Shown: positions 19,043 through 27,719 of the stretch, one piece after another
Numbering within the stretch: position 1 is the stretch's first letter
How the letters are laid out: every line of letters begins with the position of its first letter
Origin: Caballeronia sp. SEWSISQ10-4 2
GTDB taxonomy: Bacteria; Pseudomonadota; Gammaproteobacteria; Burkholderiales; Burkholderiaceae
Assembly: GCF_030464885.1 (NCBI RefSeq)
Contig: NZ_JALPRJ010000001.1
Coordinates: 124,001 to 188,000 of the forward strand
DNA length: 64,000 bases
Direction of reading: 5' to 3'
Position numbers and translations under genes: made by a program
Notes under the pieces: model-generated
What the model was told of the DNA's origin: nothing
The model's database searches: none
What the model saw: only the letters and a program-made list of their open reading frames with translations

Positions 19043-20314
19043 ATGCTCTATCAATTCCACGAATTTCAGCGGGCCTTGTTGAGCCCCCTTACGGCATGGG
19101 CGGAAGCGGCATCGAAGTCGTTCACCAATCCTTCCAGCCCGCTCGCGTATGTGCCCGGTTCCACCCGGCTCGCGGCCAGCTATGAATTGTTGTATCGCCT
19201 GGGCAAGGACTACGAAAAGCCCGAGTTCGAACTGCATCAGATCGAGAAGAACGGTCATGCCATTCCTATCGTCGAGCAGATCGTGCTGGAAAAGCCCTTC
19301 TGCCGGCTGATCCGCTTCAAGCGTTTCTCGGATGACAGCGCTACCGTCACCGAGCTCAAGACCGAACCTGTCGTGCTGGTCTGCGCTCCGCTTTCGGGCC
19401 ACCACTCCACCCTGTTGCGCGATACGGTGAAGACGTTGCTGCACGACCACAAGGTCTACCTGACGGACTGGCTCGACGCGCGCATGGTGCCGCTCGAAGA
19501 CGGCTCGTTCCATCTCGACGACTACGTTGAATACATCCAGGAGTTCATCCGCCAGATCGGCGCGAAGGACCTGCACGTGATCTCGGTATGCCAGCCGACC
19601 GTGCCGGTGCTCGCCGCGATCTCGCTGATGGCCAGCCGCGGCGAAGACACGCCGCGCACCATGACCATGATGGGCGGCCCGATCGACGCACGCCGCAGCC
19701 CGACGTCGGTGAACTCGCTCGCGAGCGAACATTCATATGAATGGTTCGAGAACAACGTGATCCACACGGTGCCGGCGAACTATCCGGGTGTAGGCCGCAA
19801 GGTGTATCCGGGCTTTCTTCAGCACGCAGGCTTCGTGGCAATGAATCCCGAGCGCCACGTGACCGCGCATTGGGACTTCTATCAGAACCTGATGCGTGGC
19901 GACGACGAAGATGCGGAGCAGCATCGCCGCTTCTACGACGAATACAACGCCGTGCTCGACATGGACGCCGACTACTACCTTGACACCATCCGTGTCGTAT
20001 TCCAGGAATTTCGCCTGGCCGAAGGCACGTGGGACGTGAACGGTGAACTGGTACGCCCGCAGGACATCAAGAACACGGCGCTGCTGACCATTGAAGGCGA
20101 ACTCGACGACATCTCCGGCAGCGGCCAGACGCGTGCGGCGCACGACCTGTGCACCGGTATCCCGGCGAAGAACAAACGCCACTACATGGCGGAGAAGGCC
20201 GGCCACTACGGCATTTTCTCGGGACGCCGCTGGCGCACGATGGTGTATCCGCAACTGCGTGAATTCATTCTCACGCACGACAAAGCGCCGAAGAAGGAAG
20301 CTGTCCCGGCTTGA
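19043..20314 (+). CDS. phaZ: Intracellular polyhydroxyalkanoate depolymerase
   Basis: A 423-residue PHB-granule depolymerase that releases 3-hydroxybutyrate units from the native carbon store. It has no signal peptide, consistent with action on granules in the cytoplasm. Instead of a lipase Ser box it has the Cys nucleophile in SVCQPTVP (C183). The likely partner residues are Asp355 (GELDDISG) and His388 (AGHYG), the same numbering as in Cupriavidus necator PhaZa1. Start 19043 follows a short CAGG site. A terminator follows within 35 bases, so it is monocistronic. The possible PhaR-type site far upstream would tie its expression to PHA levels. Confidence 0.95.
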   Translation: MLYQFHEFQRALLSPLTAWAEAASKSFTNPSSPLAYVPGSTRLAASYELLYRLGKDYEKPEFELHQIEKNGHAIPIVEQIVLEKPFCRLIRFKRFSDDSATVTELKTEPVVLVCAPLSGHHSTLLRDTVKTLLHDHKVYLTDWLDARMVPLEDGSFHLDDYVEYIQEFIRQIGAKDLHVISVCQPTVPVLAAISLMASRGEDTPRTMTMMGGPIDARRSPTSVNSLASEHSYEWFENNVIHTVPANYPGVGRKVYPGFLQHAGFVAMNPERHVTAHWDFYQNLMRGDDEDAEQHRRFYDEYNAVLDMDADYYLDTIRVVFQEFRLAEGTWDVNGELVRPQDIKNTALLTIEGELDDISGSGQTRAAHDLCTGIPAKNKRHYMAEKAGHYGIFSGRRWRTMVYPQLREFILTHDKAPKKEAVPA

Positions 20315-20347
20315 TTTAGTTGACCGTCGGGAATTAATTGGCACGAC

Positions 20348-20386
20348 AAAACACGCCGCGCGTTTTCATTTAGCGTGGCGTGTTTT
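20348..20386. terminator. Terminator between phaZ and the TetR gene
   Basis: AAAACACGCC (20348-20357) pairs with GGCGTGTTTT (20377-20386) with extra G/C pairing inside. It carries A and T runs on both sides and suits the convergent genes on either flank. Confidence 0.8.
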
Positions 20387-20424
20387 CGTTTGTGGGCGCC
20401 CTCTGCGGCGAGGGCGCCGATGCG

Positions 20425-21057
20425 TCAGCGCCTCAGCAAATAGGCGAGCAGCAATTCCGTATTCATCTTGATGATTTCATCGCGTTCGGCGTCGCGGCTG
20501 AAGTCGAGTCCGAACGTGGCTTCGAGCGTGAATCGATTCGATACGATGTAGTACCCAAGACCCGACAAGGTCACGTAAAAGCGCAGCGGGTCGACGTTAT
20601 TGCGAAATAGTCCGGCGTGCTGACCACGCTCGAGAATCCTCGCGAGCGTGGCGACCACCGGCGAAATCAACTCGCGAATGCGCGTGGAACCCTTTATGTA
20701 GCGGGCTTCGTGCAGATTCTCGTTATTGATGAGACGCAAGAGTTCGGGGTGCTCACGATAGTAATCCCAGATGAAATGCGCCAGTTGCGTCATGGCTTCC
20801 ACGGGTGCAACGCCATCCAGGTCGAGCGTCTTTTCGGCTTCGGTGAGCGCGGCAAACGCGTGCTCCAGCACGGCCGTGAATAACTGTTCCTTGCTGCCGA
20901 AGTAGTAGTACAGCATTCGCTCGTTGGTTTCGGCACGGCGGGCGATTTGGTCGACACGCGCACCAAACAAGCCGCCCGCAGCAAATTCCTCTGCGGCGGC
21001 AAGCAGGATTCGGCGACGTGTACCCTCAGGATCTCTTTTGATTTTTGGCTGGTTCAT
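20425..21057 (-). CDS. TetR/AcrR-family transcriptional regulator
   Basis: A 210-residue TetR-type repressor. The N-terminal helix-turn-helix runs from about 14 to 60 (TRRRILLAAAEEFA, VDQIARRAETNERMLYYYFGSKEQLF). The C-terminal ligand domain looks like the RutR/YcdC-type half, with HFIWDYYREHPELLRLINNE. RutR relatives sense pyrimidines, but the ligand here is unknown. It stands alone, convergent with phaZ and divergent from rsxB, with about 490 bases upstream where its own operator should lie. There is no obvious target operon at its side. Confidence 0.88.
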   Translation of the reverse strand: MNQPKIKRDPEGTRRRILLAAAEEFAAGGLFGARVDQIARRAETNERMLYYYFGSKEQLFTAVLEHAFAALTEAEKTLDLDGVAPVEAMTQLAHFIWDYYREHPELLRLINNENLHEARYIKGSTRIRELISPVVATLARILERGQHAGLFRNNVDPLRFYVTLSGLGYYIVSNRFTLEATFGLDFSRDAERDEIIKMNTELLLAYLLRR

Positions 21058-21548
21058 GGTGGCTTTGTGATCGACAAACCGCGTTTTCCGGATAGCGTCA
21101 CGCGTTCCCGTGTCCTTAGGAAGCGTGCGATGGATCGGTTACGCCAACGTGATTGGGGGATACCGTCCTGCAGTCAATCGAAAGCGATTTGATTATGTGC
21201 ACATCGCTGGCATGTTGGCAATTGGGAATGATTGGGAACAGCTTGAAATTCGGCGATAATGCCGCTTCCCGTGCAACGGTTGGAAACGCTCGACATGACG
21301 TCAAAAACGAGCGCAAACCTGAGCGTTCGACATGTCTCCACGTGCCGTCGCCGGGTGTGGATCGAACAAGTTGCGCCAATGGTCAATCGTCTGTTTTGTC
21401 CCACCCGCCGGGTGCGTCGCGTATGCTCGCGTTTGCCCTCGTAGGTGCTCCACGCGCTCGGCCAGCGCCCGCTGCACGGACCGTTCGCATTGCACACGGT
21501 CGCGCCAACTTGTGAGCCCGCCCGTGCCGCCTTCCCCAAGCCGTTAAT
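21058..21548. other. Divergent intergenic region TetR / rsxB
   Basis: About 490 bases. Open frames across it are antisense shadows without ribosome sites. It should hold the promoters of both the TetR gene and rsxB. I see no long palindrome that could be assigned as the TetR operator. Confidence 0.5.
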
Positions 21549-22442
21549 GTGATTGTAGTGACTGCAACCTCCCCCAAGACTCTCGCCGACCAGATTGAAG
21601 ACCGGCTGCCTCAGACGCAATGCACCAAATGCGGCTATCCCGCTTGCCGGCCGTATGCGCAGGCGATTGCGGCAGGCGAGGCAAACTACAACCAGTGCCC
21701 GCCGGGCGGACAGGAAGGCGTGGCGCGCCTGGCCAGTTTGCTCGGCAAGCCCGTGATCCCGCTCAACCCGGACAACGGTGTCGAACGGCCGCGGCCGCTG
21801 GCGATCATCGATGAAAGCCTGTGCATCGGCTGCACGCTGTGTATGCAAGCGTGTCCGGTGGATGCAATCGTCGGCGCGGCAAAGCAGATGCACACGATCA
21901 TCCCCGAGCTTTGCACCGGCTGCGACCTATGCGTGCCGCCCTGCCCGGTCGATTGCATCGCGATGGTCCCGGTTACCGACGATAAAACCGGCTGGGACGC
22001 ATGGAGCCAGCGCGAGGCCGACGCGGCGCGCGAGCGGCACGATCAGCGGCAAGCGCGGCTAGAACGCGAACGCGACGCGGCCGAAGCGCGCAAGGCGGCG
22101 CGTGTGGCTGAGTCGGACAGATCGGTTGCATCGAAGGCGGCTGAGCCATCCGGCGATCAGCCCGCAACGCAAACCGGCGCTGCTGCCGACGACGATGCCC
22201 AGGCAAAAAAGCGCGCCATCATCCAGGCTGCCATGGACCGTGCGCGAAAGAAGAAAGAGGAACTGGCCAAACTCGGCGCGGGGCCGAAAAACACCGACGC
22301 GGTCAGCCCGGAAGTTCAGGCACAGATCGATGCTGCTGAAGCCCGGCGGCGGCGTCTCGGCATGACTCGCCCGGATGAAGACAAAAGTTCGACGCCTGCC
22401 GTCGACCCTGACCATGAACCTGGTAACGATAACAACGCCTGA
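21549..22442 (+). CDS. rsxB: RnfB/RsxB-type iron-sulfur electron transfer protein
   Basis: A 297-residue ferredoxin-like protein of the RnfB family. The N-terminal cluster motif C25-X2-C-X4-C33-X16-C50 ([17 protein letters not shown]) is followed by two CxxCxxCxxxCP 4Fe-4S motifs starting at C92 and C122. The C-terminal 130 residues form a charged Lys/Arg/Glu coiled tail. The N-terminal membrane helix of classical RnfB is missing and no rnfA/C/D/G/E lie nearby, so this is the solo form common in Burkholderia. The start is GTG 21549. nth begins five bases after the stop, so the two are translationally linked, which hints at feeding electrons or clusters to repair enzymes (inference). Confidence 0.88.
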   Translation: MIVVTATSPKTLADQIEDRLPQTQCTKCGYPACRPYAQAIAAGEANYNQCPPGGQEGVARLASLLGKPVIPLNPDNGVERPRPLAIIDESLCIGCTLCMQACPVDAIVGAAKQMHTIIPELCTGCDLCVPPCPVDCIAMVPVTDDKTGWDAWSQREADAARERHDQRQARLERERDAAEARKAARVAESDRSVASKAAEPSGDQPATQTGAAADDDAQAKKRAIIQAAMDRARKKKEELAKLGAGPKNTDAVSPEVQAQIDAAEARRRRLGMTRPDEDKSSTPAVDPDHEPGNDNNA

Positions 22443-22447
22443 ACACG

Positions 22448-23092
22448 ATGAACCCGAAAAAACGCCTTGCGATCTTCGAGACGCTGCAAAGCCTGAACCC
22501 GCATCCGACCACCGAACTCGAGCACGAGTCGCCCTTCGAGTTGCTAATCTCTGTAATGCTCTCGGCGCAAGCCACCGATGTCTCCGTGAACAAGGCCATG
22601 CGGCGCATGTACCCGATTGCCAATACACCGGCCAAGGTGTTGGCGCTCGGAGAAGAAGGCGTGACGGAGTACATCAAGACCATCGGGTTGTATCGGACGA
22701 AAGCGAAGAACGTGATCGCTACGTGCCGGATTCTCATCGAGCAATACGGCGGCGAAGTGCCGGACAATCGCGAGGCGCTCGAAGCGCTGCCGGGCGTCGG
22801 GCGCAAGACGGCAAACGTGATTCTGAATACGGCATTCGGCCATCCGACCATCGCTGTCGACACGCATATCTTTCGCGTATCGAATCGAACCGGATTGGCG
22901 CCGGGCAAAGACGTGCGCGCGGTGGAAACGGCACTGGAAAAGTTCGTCCCCGATGAATTCAAACAAGACGCGCATCACTGGCTGATCCTGCACGGCCGTT
23001 ATGTCTGCCGGGCACGTGTGCCGCAATGCTGGCATTGCGCAATCGAGCCGCTGTGCGAGTACCGGCCCAAGACGCCGGCGCCCATTGAATGA
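22448..23092 (+). CDS. nth: Endonuclease III
   Basis: A 214-residue base-excision-repair glycosylase/AP lyase for oxidised pyrimidines. The helix-hairpin-helix LPGVGRKTANVI carries catalytic Lys120, and VDTHIFRV has Asp138, both at the E. coli positions. The C-terminal 4Fe-4S cluster ligands C187-X6-C194-X2-C197-X5-C203 are all present. Second gene after rsxB with a 5-base gap. Confidence 0.97.
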   Translation: MNPKKRLAIFETLQSLNPHPTTELEHESPFELLISVMLSAQATDVSVNKAMRRMYPIANTPAKVLALGEEGVTEYIKTIGLYRTKAKNVIATCRILIEQYGGEVPDNREALEALPGVGRKTANVILNTAFGHPTIAVDTHIFRVSNRTGLAPGKDVRAVETALEKFVPDEFKQDAHHWLILHGRYVCRARVPQCWHCAIEPLCEYRPKTPAPIE

Positions 23093-23177
23093 TCGAGTGG
23101 GCGTGTTCCGAGCGACCGCTATGGATGCAGCTTAAAATGGGCCTTTGAAAACGACACCCGCAAGCGACGCACCCACC

Positions 23178-23609
23178 ATGTTCAACCCCAGCCGCGACGA
23201 AGTTCGCCAATTTTTCACCGACACCTGGCGCAAGCAGCGCGAAGGTGGCGTCCTGACGCCGCTCGAGAGCATTGCGGCGGACTGGATCGGCGAGCATCCG
23301 GAATATCAGCAAGAACTCGCCGATCCTGACGTGGCCCAAGCCGATTACTCGCCCGATCAGGGCAAGAGCAACCCGTTCCTGCATTTATCGATGCATCTTG
23401 CCATCACCGAACAACTCTCCATCGATCAGCCGCCCGGCATCCGGCGCGCGCATGAACGGCTGGTCGGACGGATGGGTTCGACGCACGACGCGCAGCACGC
23501 GATCATGGAATGCCTTGGGCAGATCATTTGGGAATCACAGCGCAACAACACGCCGCCGGATACGGACGCGTACCTTGCGCTGATCGAACAGCGGGCATCG
23601 CGAGACTAA
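23178..23609 (+). CDS. DUF1841 family protein
   Basis: A 143-residue soluble protein of the DUF1841 family, recognised by its start FNPSRDEVRQFF, the middle HLSMHLAITEQL and the C-terminal MECLGQIIWESQRN. Function is unknown. The start chosen is ATG 23178, where family homology begins; an in-frame TTG at 23145 would add 11 residues. It is 85 bases after nth, so it may belong to the same transcript. A terminator follows. Confidence 0.85.
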   Translation: MFNPSRDEVRQFFTDTWRKQREGGVLTPLESIAADWIGEHPEYQQELADPDVAQADYSPDQGKSNPFLHLSMHLAITEQLSIDQPPGIRRAHERLVGRMGSTHDAQHAIMECLGQIIWESQRNNTPPDTDAYLALIEQRASRD

Positions 23610-23646
23610 AAGCCGAAGCCTGAACGTTGAATCAAAAACAAAAACG

Positions 23647-23675
23647 AAAACACCCCGCATTGAGCGGGGTGTTTT
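23647..23675. terminator. Bidirectional terminator, DUF1841 / cytochrome c
   Basis: Perfect 12-bp arms 23647-23658 and 23664-23675 (ACACCCCGC/GCGGGGTGT core) around a 5-base loop, with A-rich and T6 flanks. It serves the convergent DUF1841 and cytochrome genes. Confidence 0.9.
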
Positions 23676-23713
23676 TTCATGCGCAGACAACCGGACGATG
23701 ACCCGGGCGATAT

Positions 23714-24094
23714 TTACTTCTTCACAACCAGATCGCCCTGCAACGATTCGATATACGCCGAGATGTCTTTCAGATCGCTTTGCGACAAGCTTTGCACCTG
23801 CGCCGCCATGATGGCGTTGTTGCGGCCGAAGTTCGGATTGCCGTTGCCCATCTGGTACTGGCGCAGCGCCCAATAGAGGTAGTCGGCATGCTGGCCTGCG
23901 AGCTTCGGATATTCCGCGCTCACCGGCTTGTTCAGATTCGGGCCGTGGCAGGCCGCGCAATTGTGGGCTTCGGCGAGCACCTTGCCGTTGCCTGCATCGG
24001 CTGCCTGCGCCGGCTGCATGGCCAGAACGCCGATCGCGCCGATCAGCGCGGCTGCCGTGCATGCTGTCTTCAACACTGTGTCGAGTGCCTTCAT
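23714..24094 (-). CDS. Periplasmic c-type cytochrome, monohaem
   Basis: A 126-residue class I cytochrome c with a signal peptide (about 1-32, ending AQA) and a single haem site CAACH (46-50). A distal Met ligand is probably in NNAIMAAQV. Size and the Gly/Asn-rich loop recall one half of a cytochrome c4. It lies 89 bases downstream of a second monohaem cytochrome gene on the same strand, so the pair probably is one unit delivering electrons to a terminal oxidase or accepting them from a periplasmic dehydrogenase. Partner not identifiable here. Confidence 0.88.
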   Translation of the reverse strand: MKALDTVLKTACTAAALIGAIGVLAMQPAQAADAGNGKVLAEAHNCAACHGPNLNKPVSAEYPKLAGQHADYLYWALRQYQMGNGNPNFGRNNAIMAAQVQSLSQSDLKDISAYIESLQGDLVVKK

Positions 24095-24183
24095 GAATTC
24101 TCCTATCCGCGATTAGTGAAAAGCCGGGTGACGGGCGCCCTCGAGTCTTGCGATCAGATTCGGGCAGACTCGGGCGCAGCGGA

Positions 24184-24549
24184 TCACTTGTCGGGATTGT
24201 TCTTCGAAGAGGGGGTTTGCGCGGCGTAATACGCAGCGATGTCGGCGATATCCTGATCGGTCAGCGTGGTTGCTATGCCATGCATCGTCTCGAAGTGGCG
24301 ATCGCCCTTTTTGTAGGCATGCAGCGCGTTCTCGATATAGCGGGCGCTTTGGCCGCCGAGCATCGGAACCCGGTACACCTCGGGATACGCGGTGCGGTAA
24401 CCGGGGATGCCGTGGCACCCGATACACATCGCAACCTTGCCCTGGGCTGCTTTCGCGTTGCCCACGACATCGGCGGATGCCTGTGTCGCGAAGCCGGCAA
24501 GCCCCGACAGCGCTGCGATCACGGCACATTTGCCGACGAATTTATTCAT
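24184..24549 (-). CDS. Periplasmic c-type cytochrome, monohaem
   Basis: A 121-residue cytochrome c with a signal peptide (1-26, ending ASA) and haem motif CIGCH (42-46). A likely Met ligand is in FETMHGIATTL. It is the first gene of the two-cytochrome unit; sequence similarity in the haem surroundings and the shared c4-like layout suggest an old duplication. The TTAGAAG before ATG 24549 is a weak ribosome site. Confidence 0.87.
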   Translation of the reverse strand: MNKFVGKCAVIAALSGLAGFATQASADVVGNAKAAQGKVAMCIGCHGIPGYRTAYPEVYRVPMLGGQSARYIENALHAYKKGDRHFETMHGIATTLTDQDIADIAAYYAAQTPSSKNNPDK

Positions 24550-24915
24550 AGCTTCTAACCTGGCATGAGGGGAAATCCGGCACCTTGGACGCCTGGCGTT
24601 CCGGGACTTTCTCGGGACTGGTCAAACGGACGAGCGCTAAACCACGATGCTGCGAGCGCCGATCCGGTTTCCAGCCACGCGGGCCAAAAAAATCGCGCTA
24701 ATTGTACCGCGCGACCTACCCTCCGTCCACCGGCCGCAGCGGGTTGGGCCGCATCGCGCAAGGCCGTGGCGCTTGAGGCCCCGGGGACTGCGACAATCTG
24801 CCCGATGGACATTTAGCTTTCACCTTCCTCGGTCGGCTGACGGGGGTTCGGCCAGCGGCGCTGGCAAAACCCTTCTGACTTATACTGCAATTTTTCCTTC
24901 TCCGAGGGACGTGTC
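24550..24915. other. Divergent promoter region, cytochromes / moxR
   Basis: 366 bases without genes. A perfect -10-like TATACT (24881-24886) lies 30 bases before the moxR ATG; the matching -35 is poor. GAGGGA just before the ATG is the ribosome site. Nothing else is recognisable. Confidence 0.5.
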
Positions 24916-25758
24916 ATGCGTTTTGAAGGTTCATCGCAATACGTCGCCACCGACGATCTCAAGCTCGCCGTCAACGCCGCCATCACCCTGCAGCGCCCGC
25001 TGCTCATCAAGGGCGAGCCTGGCACCGGCAAGACGATGCTGGCCGAGGAAGTCGCCGCCGCGCTCGGCATGCCGCTCCTGCAATGGCACATCAAGTCGAC
25101 CACCAAGGCGCAGCAGGGCCTCTACGAGTACGACGCGGTCTCGCGCCTGCGCGATTCCCAGCTCGGCGACGAACGCGTGAAGGACATCCGCAATTACATC
25201 GTCAAGGGCGTGCTGTGGCAGGCCTTCGATGCCGATGAACCCGGCGTGCTGCTGATCGATGAAATCGACAAAGCGGATATCGAGTTTCCCAACGACCTGT
25301 TGCGCGAGCTCGACCGGATGGAGTTCTATGTGTACGAGACCCACGAGCTGGTGAAGGCGAAACACCGGCCGCTGGTGATCATCACATCGAACAACGAGAA
25401 AGAGCTGCCCGACGCGTTCCTGCGCCGCTGCTTTTTCCACTACATCAAATTCCCCGAACCCACGACGATGAAGGAAATCGTCGAGGTGCATTTTCCGGGC
25501 ATCAAGCAGGAATTGCTCGCCGCCGCGATGCAAAGTTTCTTCGAGTTGCGCAATGTGTCGGGGCTGAAGAAGAAACCGTCGACATCGGAATTGCTCGACT
25601 GGCTGAAGCTGCTGCTGGCAGAAGACATTGGCCCGGAAGCGCTGCGCTCCACCGATCAGAAGCAGATTATCCCGCCGCTGCACGGCGCATTGCTCAAGAA
25701 CGAACAGGACCTGAGCCTGTTCGAGCGCCTGCTGTTCATGAACCGCAACAACCGTTGA
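24916..25758 (+). CDS. MoxR-family AAA+ ATPase
   Basis: A 280-residue AAA+ chaperone-like ATPase of the MoxR group. Walker A GEPGTGKT (33-40), Walker B LLIDEIDKA (112-120) and sensor 1 IITSNNEKELPDAFLRRC are all present. MoxR ATPases normally work with a VWA-domain partner to mature or insert cofactors into a target complex. That partner is two genes downstream (26402), as in the APE2220/CoxD-CoxE type pairs. No obvious target enzyme lies in the window, so the client is unknown. Confidence 0.92.
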   Translation: MRFEGSSQYVATDDLKLAVNAAITLQRPLLIKGEPGTGKTMLAEEVAAALGMPLLQWHIKSTTKAQQGLYEYDAVSRLRDSQLGDERVKDIRNYIVKGVLWQAFDADEPGVLLIDEIDKADIEFPNDLLRELDRMEFYVYETHELVKAKHRPLVIITSNNEKELPDAFLRRCFFHYIKFPEPTTMKEIVEVHFPGIKQELLAAAMQSFFELRNVSGLKKKPSTSELLDWLKLLLAEDIGPEALRSTDQKQIIPPLHGALLKNEQDLSLFERLLFMNRNNR

Positions 25759-25771
25759 AAAGGCTGCAAGC

Positions 25772-26383
25772 ATGAGCCGCTGGATCGAACCGGTTACGCT
25801 GGAAGGCAAGCACGTGAGGCTCGTGCCGCTCGCGCGCGAGCATCAGGACGCACTCGCCAACGCCGCCTCGGACGGCGAGTTGTGGACGCTCTGGTACACG
25901 AGCGTACCCTCGCCCGACACAATCGCCGCATGGATGGACACGGCGCTCGCCATGCGCGATTCAGCCGGCGCTCAACCGTTCACCATCATCGACGTGAAAA
26001 CGGGCGACGTGATCGGCAGCACGCGTTATATGAATGTTGAAGCGGCGCATCGGCGGCTCGAGATTGGCAGCACGTGGTACGCGAAACGCGTGCAGCGCAC
26101 GGCGATCAACACCGAAGCCAAGCTGCTCCTGCTTTCGTATGCGTTCGATACGCTCAAGACCATCGCCGTGGAGTTCCGGACGCACTTCATGAACCGGCAA
26201 TCGCGTGCGGCTATCGCGCGGCTGGGAGCGAAGGAGGACGGGATTCTGCGCAATCACCAGATCGGCCGCGACGGTATTTACCGCGATACGGTGGTGTTTT
26301 CGATTATCGAGTCCGAATGGCCGGCCGTGCGCGCAAATCTGCTCGCGAAACTCGAATCCCGGCCCGAATTCCGGCTCGATTGA
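25772..26383 (+). CDS. GNAT-family N-acetyltransferase (RimJ/RimL-like)
   Basis: A 203-residue acetyltransferase of the RimJ/RimL type, probably acetylating a protein N-terminus or small amine with acetyl-CoA. Typical segments are LVPLAREHQDAL, VIGSTRYMNV and the helix NTEAKLLLLSYAFDTL, followed by VEFRTHFMNRQSRAAIARLGA. It sits 13 bases after moxR and 18 before the VWA gene, so all three are one operon. The placement of an acetyltransferase inside a MoxR-VWA pair is notable. Confidence 0.88.
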   Translation: MSRWIEPVTLEGKHVRLVPLAREHQDALANAASDGELWTLWYTSVPSPDTIAAWMDTALAMRDSAGAQPFTIIDVKTGDVIGSTRYMNVEAAHRRLEIGSTWYAKRVQRTAINTEAKLLLLSYAFDTLKTIAVEFRTHFMNRQSRAAIARLGAKEDGILRNHQIGRDGIYRDTVVFSIIESEWPAVRANLLAKLESRPEFRLD

Positions 26384-26401
26384 TTGGGCAAGGAGCCCGG
26401 C

Positions 26402-27577
26402 ATGCTGATCGACTTTTTCTATTCCCTGCGCGGCGCCAAGTTACCGGTTTCGGTAAAGGAATACCTGACGCTGCTCGAAGCGCTCAAGGCCAAGGTAATC
26501 GGGCCTTCTATCGACGAATTCTATTTTCTCGCGCGCATGACGCTGATCAAGGACGAGAAATACTTCGATAAATTCGACCAGGCGTTCGGCGCGTATTTTC
26601 ACGGCATCGCGGCGCTGGATGAAGATGCGTTCGACGTTCCGCTCGACTGGCTCAAAAAACGCCTGGAGCGGGACTTCACGCCGGAAGAAAAACGTCAGAT
26701 CGAAGCGCTTGGCGGTATCGATAAATTGATGGAACGCCTGAAGCAACTTCTCGACGAGCAGAATGAACGGCACGAAGGCGGCAGCAAGTGGATTGGTTCA
26801 GGCGGAACGTCGCCGTTCGGAAATGGCGGGTTTAACCCCGAAGGGATTCGCATTGGCGGAGATTCCGCGGGGAATCGAACGGCCGTTAAAGTTTGGGATG
26901 AACGCGCGTATAAGGATTACGACGATCAGGTCGAGATCGGAACGCGCAATATCAAAGTGGCATTACGGCGCTTGCGGCGTTTCGCACGCGAAGGCGCCGC
27001 CGATGAACTCGATCTCCCCGACACCATTCGCAGTACCGCAGCCAATGCGGGCTGGCTCGATCTGAAGATGGTGCCGGAGCGCCATAACAACGTGAAGGTC
27101 CTGATGCTGCTCGATGTAGGCGGCTCAATGGACGATCACATCAAGCGCGTTGAAGAACTCTTTTCCGCGGCTAAGTCGGAGTTCAAGCATCTCGAGTTTT
27201 ATTACTTCCATAACTGCGTGTACGACTATCTCTGGAAAAACAATCGGCGACGCCATGGAGAGCGCACAGCTACTTTTGATGTGCTGCACAAATTCTCGCC
27301 CGATACAAAGCTGATTTTTGTCGGCGATGCAACCATGAGCCCGTACGAGGTTGTGCAACCCGGTGGCTCGGTCGAGTACAACAATGCCGAGGCCGGCGCG
27401 GTCTGGTTAAGGCGGCTCGCCGATCAGTATCCCCATTTTGCCTGGCTCAATCCGGAGCCGGAAAGGCTGTGGGAATATCGGCAATCGGTATCGATTATCC
27501 GGCAAATACTTGGCGGCAGAATGTTCGGCCTTACGCTCGCGGGACTGGAAAGTGCGATGCGGGCGCTTTCTAAATAA
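26402..27577 (+). CDS. VWA-domain protein, CoxE-like partner of MoxR
   Basis: A 391-residue cytoplasmic protein. The N-terminal helical half (FFYSLRGAKLPVSVKEYLTLLEAL) is typical of CoxE-like proteins. The C-terminal von Willebrand A fold has a modified MIDAS site DVGGSM (238-243) in place of DxSxS. ATG 26402 is preceded by AAGGAG; a longer frame starts at 26384. Expected to pair with the upstream MoxR ATPase to activate or load a cofactor into an unidentified client. A Gly-rich insert (about 125-155) separates the halves. Confidence 0.88.
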   Translation: MLIDFFYSLRGAKLPVSVKEYLTLLEALKAKVIGPSIDEFYFLARMTLIKDEKYFDKFDQAFGAYFHGIAALDEDAFDVPLDWLKKRLERDFTPEEKRQIEALGGIDKLMERLKQLLDEQNERHEGGSKWIGSGGTSPFGNGGFNPEGIRIGGDSAGNRTAVKVWDERAYKDYDDQVEIGTRNIKVALRRLRRFAREGAADELDLPDTIRSTAANAGWLDLKMVPERHNNVKVLMLLDVGGSMDDHIKRVEELFSAAKSEFKHLEFYYFHNCVYDYLWKNNRRRHGERTATFDVLHKFSPDTKLIFVGDATMSPYEVVQPGGSVEYNNAEAGAVWLRRLADQYPHFAWLNPEPERLWEYRQSVSIIRQILGGRMFGLTLAGLESAMRALSK

Positions 27578-27719
27578 CCGGCGGTTGTCACGCGCGATTC
27601 AGCGCCCCTTTCAGCTTTATTTGTCAGCTTTCAAGTGGCTCGGCAATTTCTTTTCAGACTGTCACTGCCCTTCAGGCTTTTTGGCACGTACGATCTGCGA
27701 TCGCCCCCCGAGGTTCCGC

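Noticed and set aside
21174..21893. 239-codon minus-strand frame between the TetR gene and rsxB
   Set aside because: It covers the rsxB cluster motifs in antisense and has no start signals.
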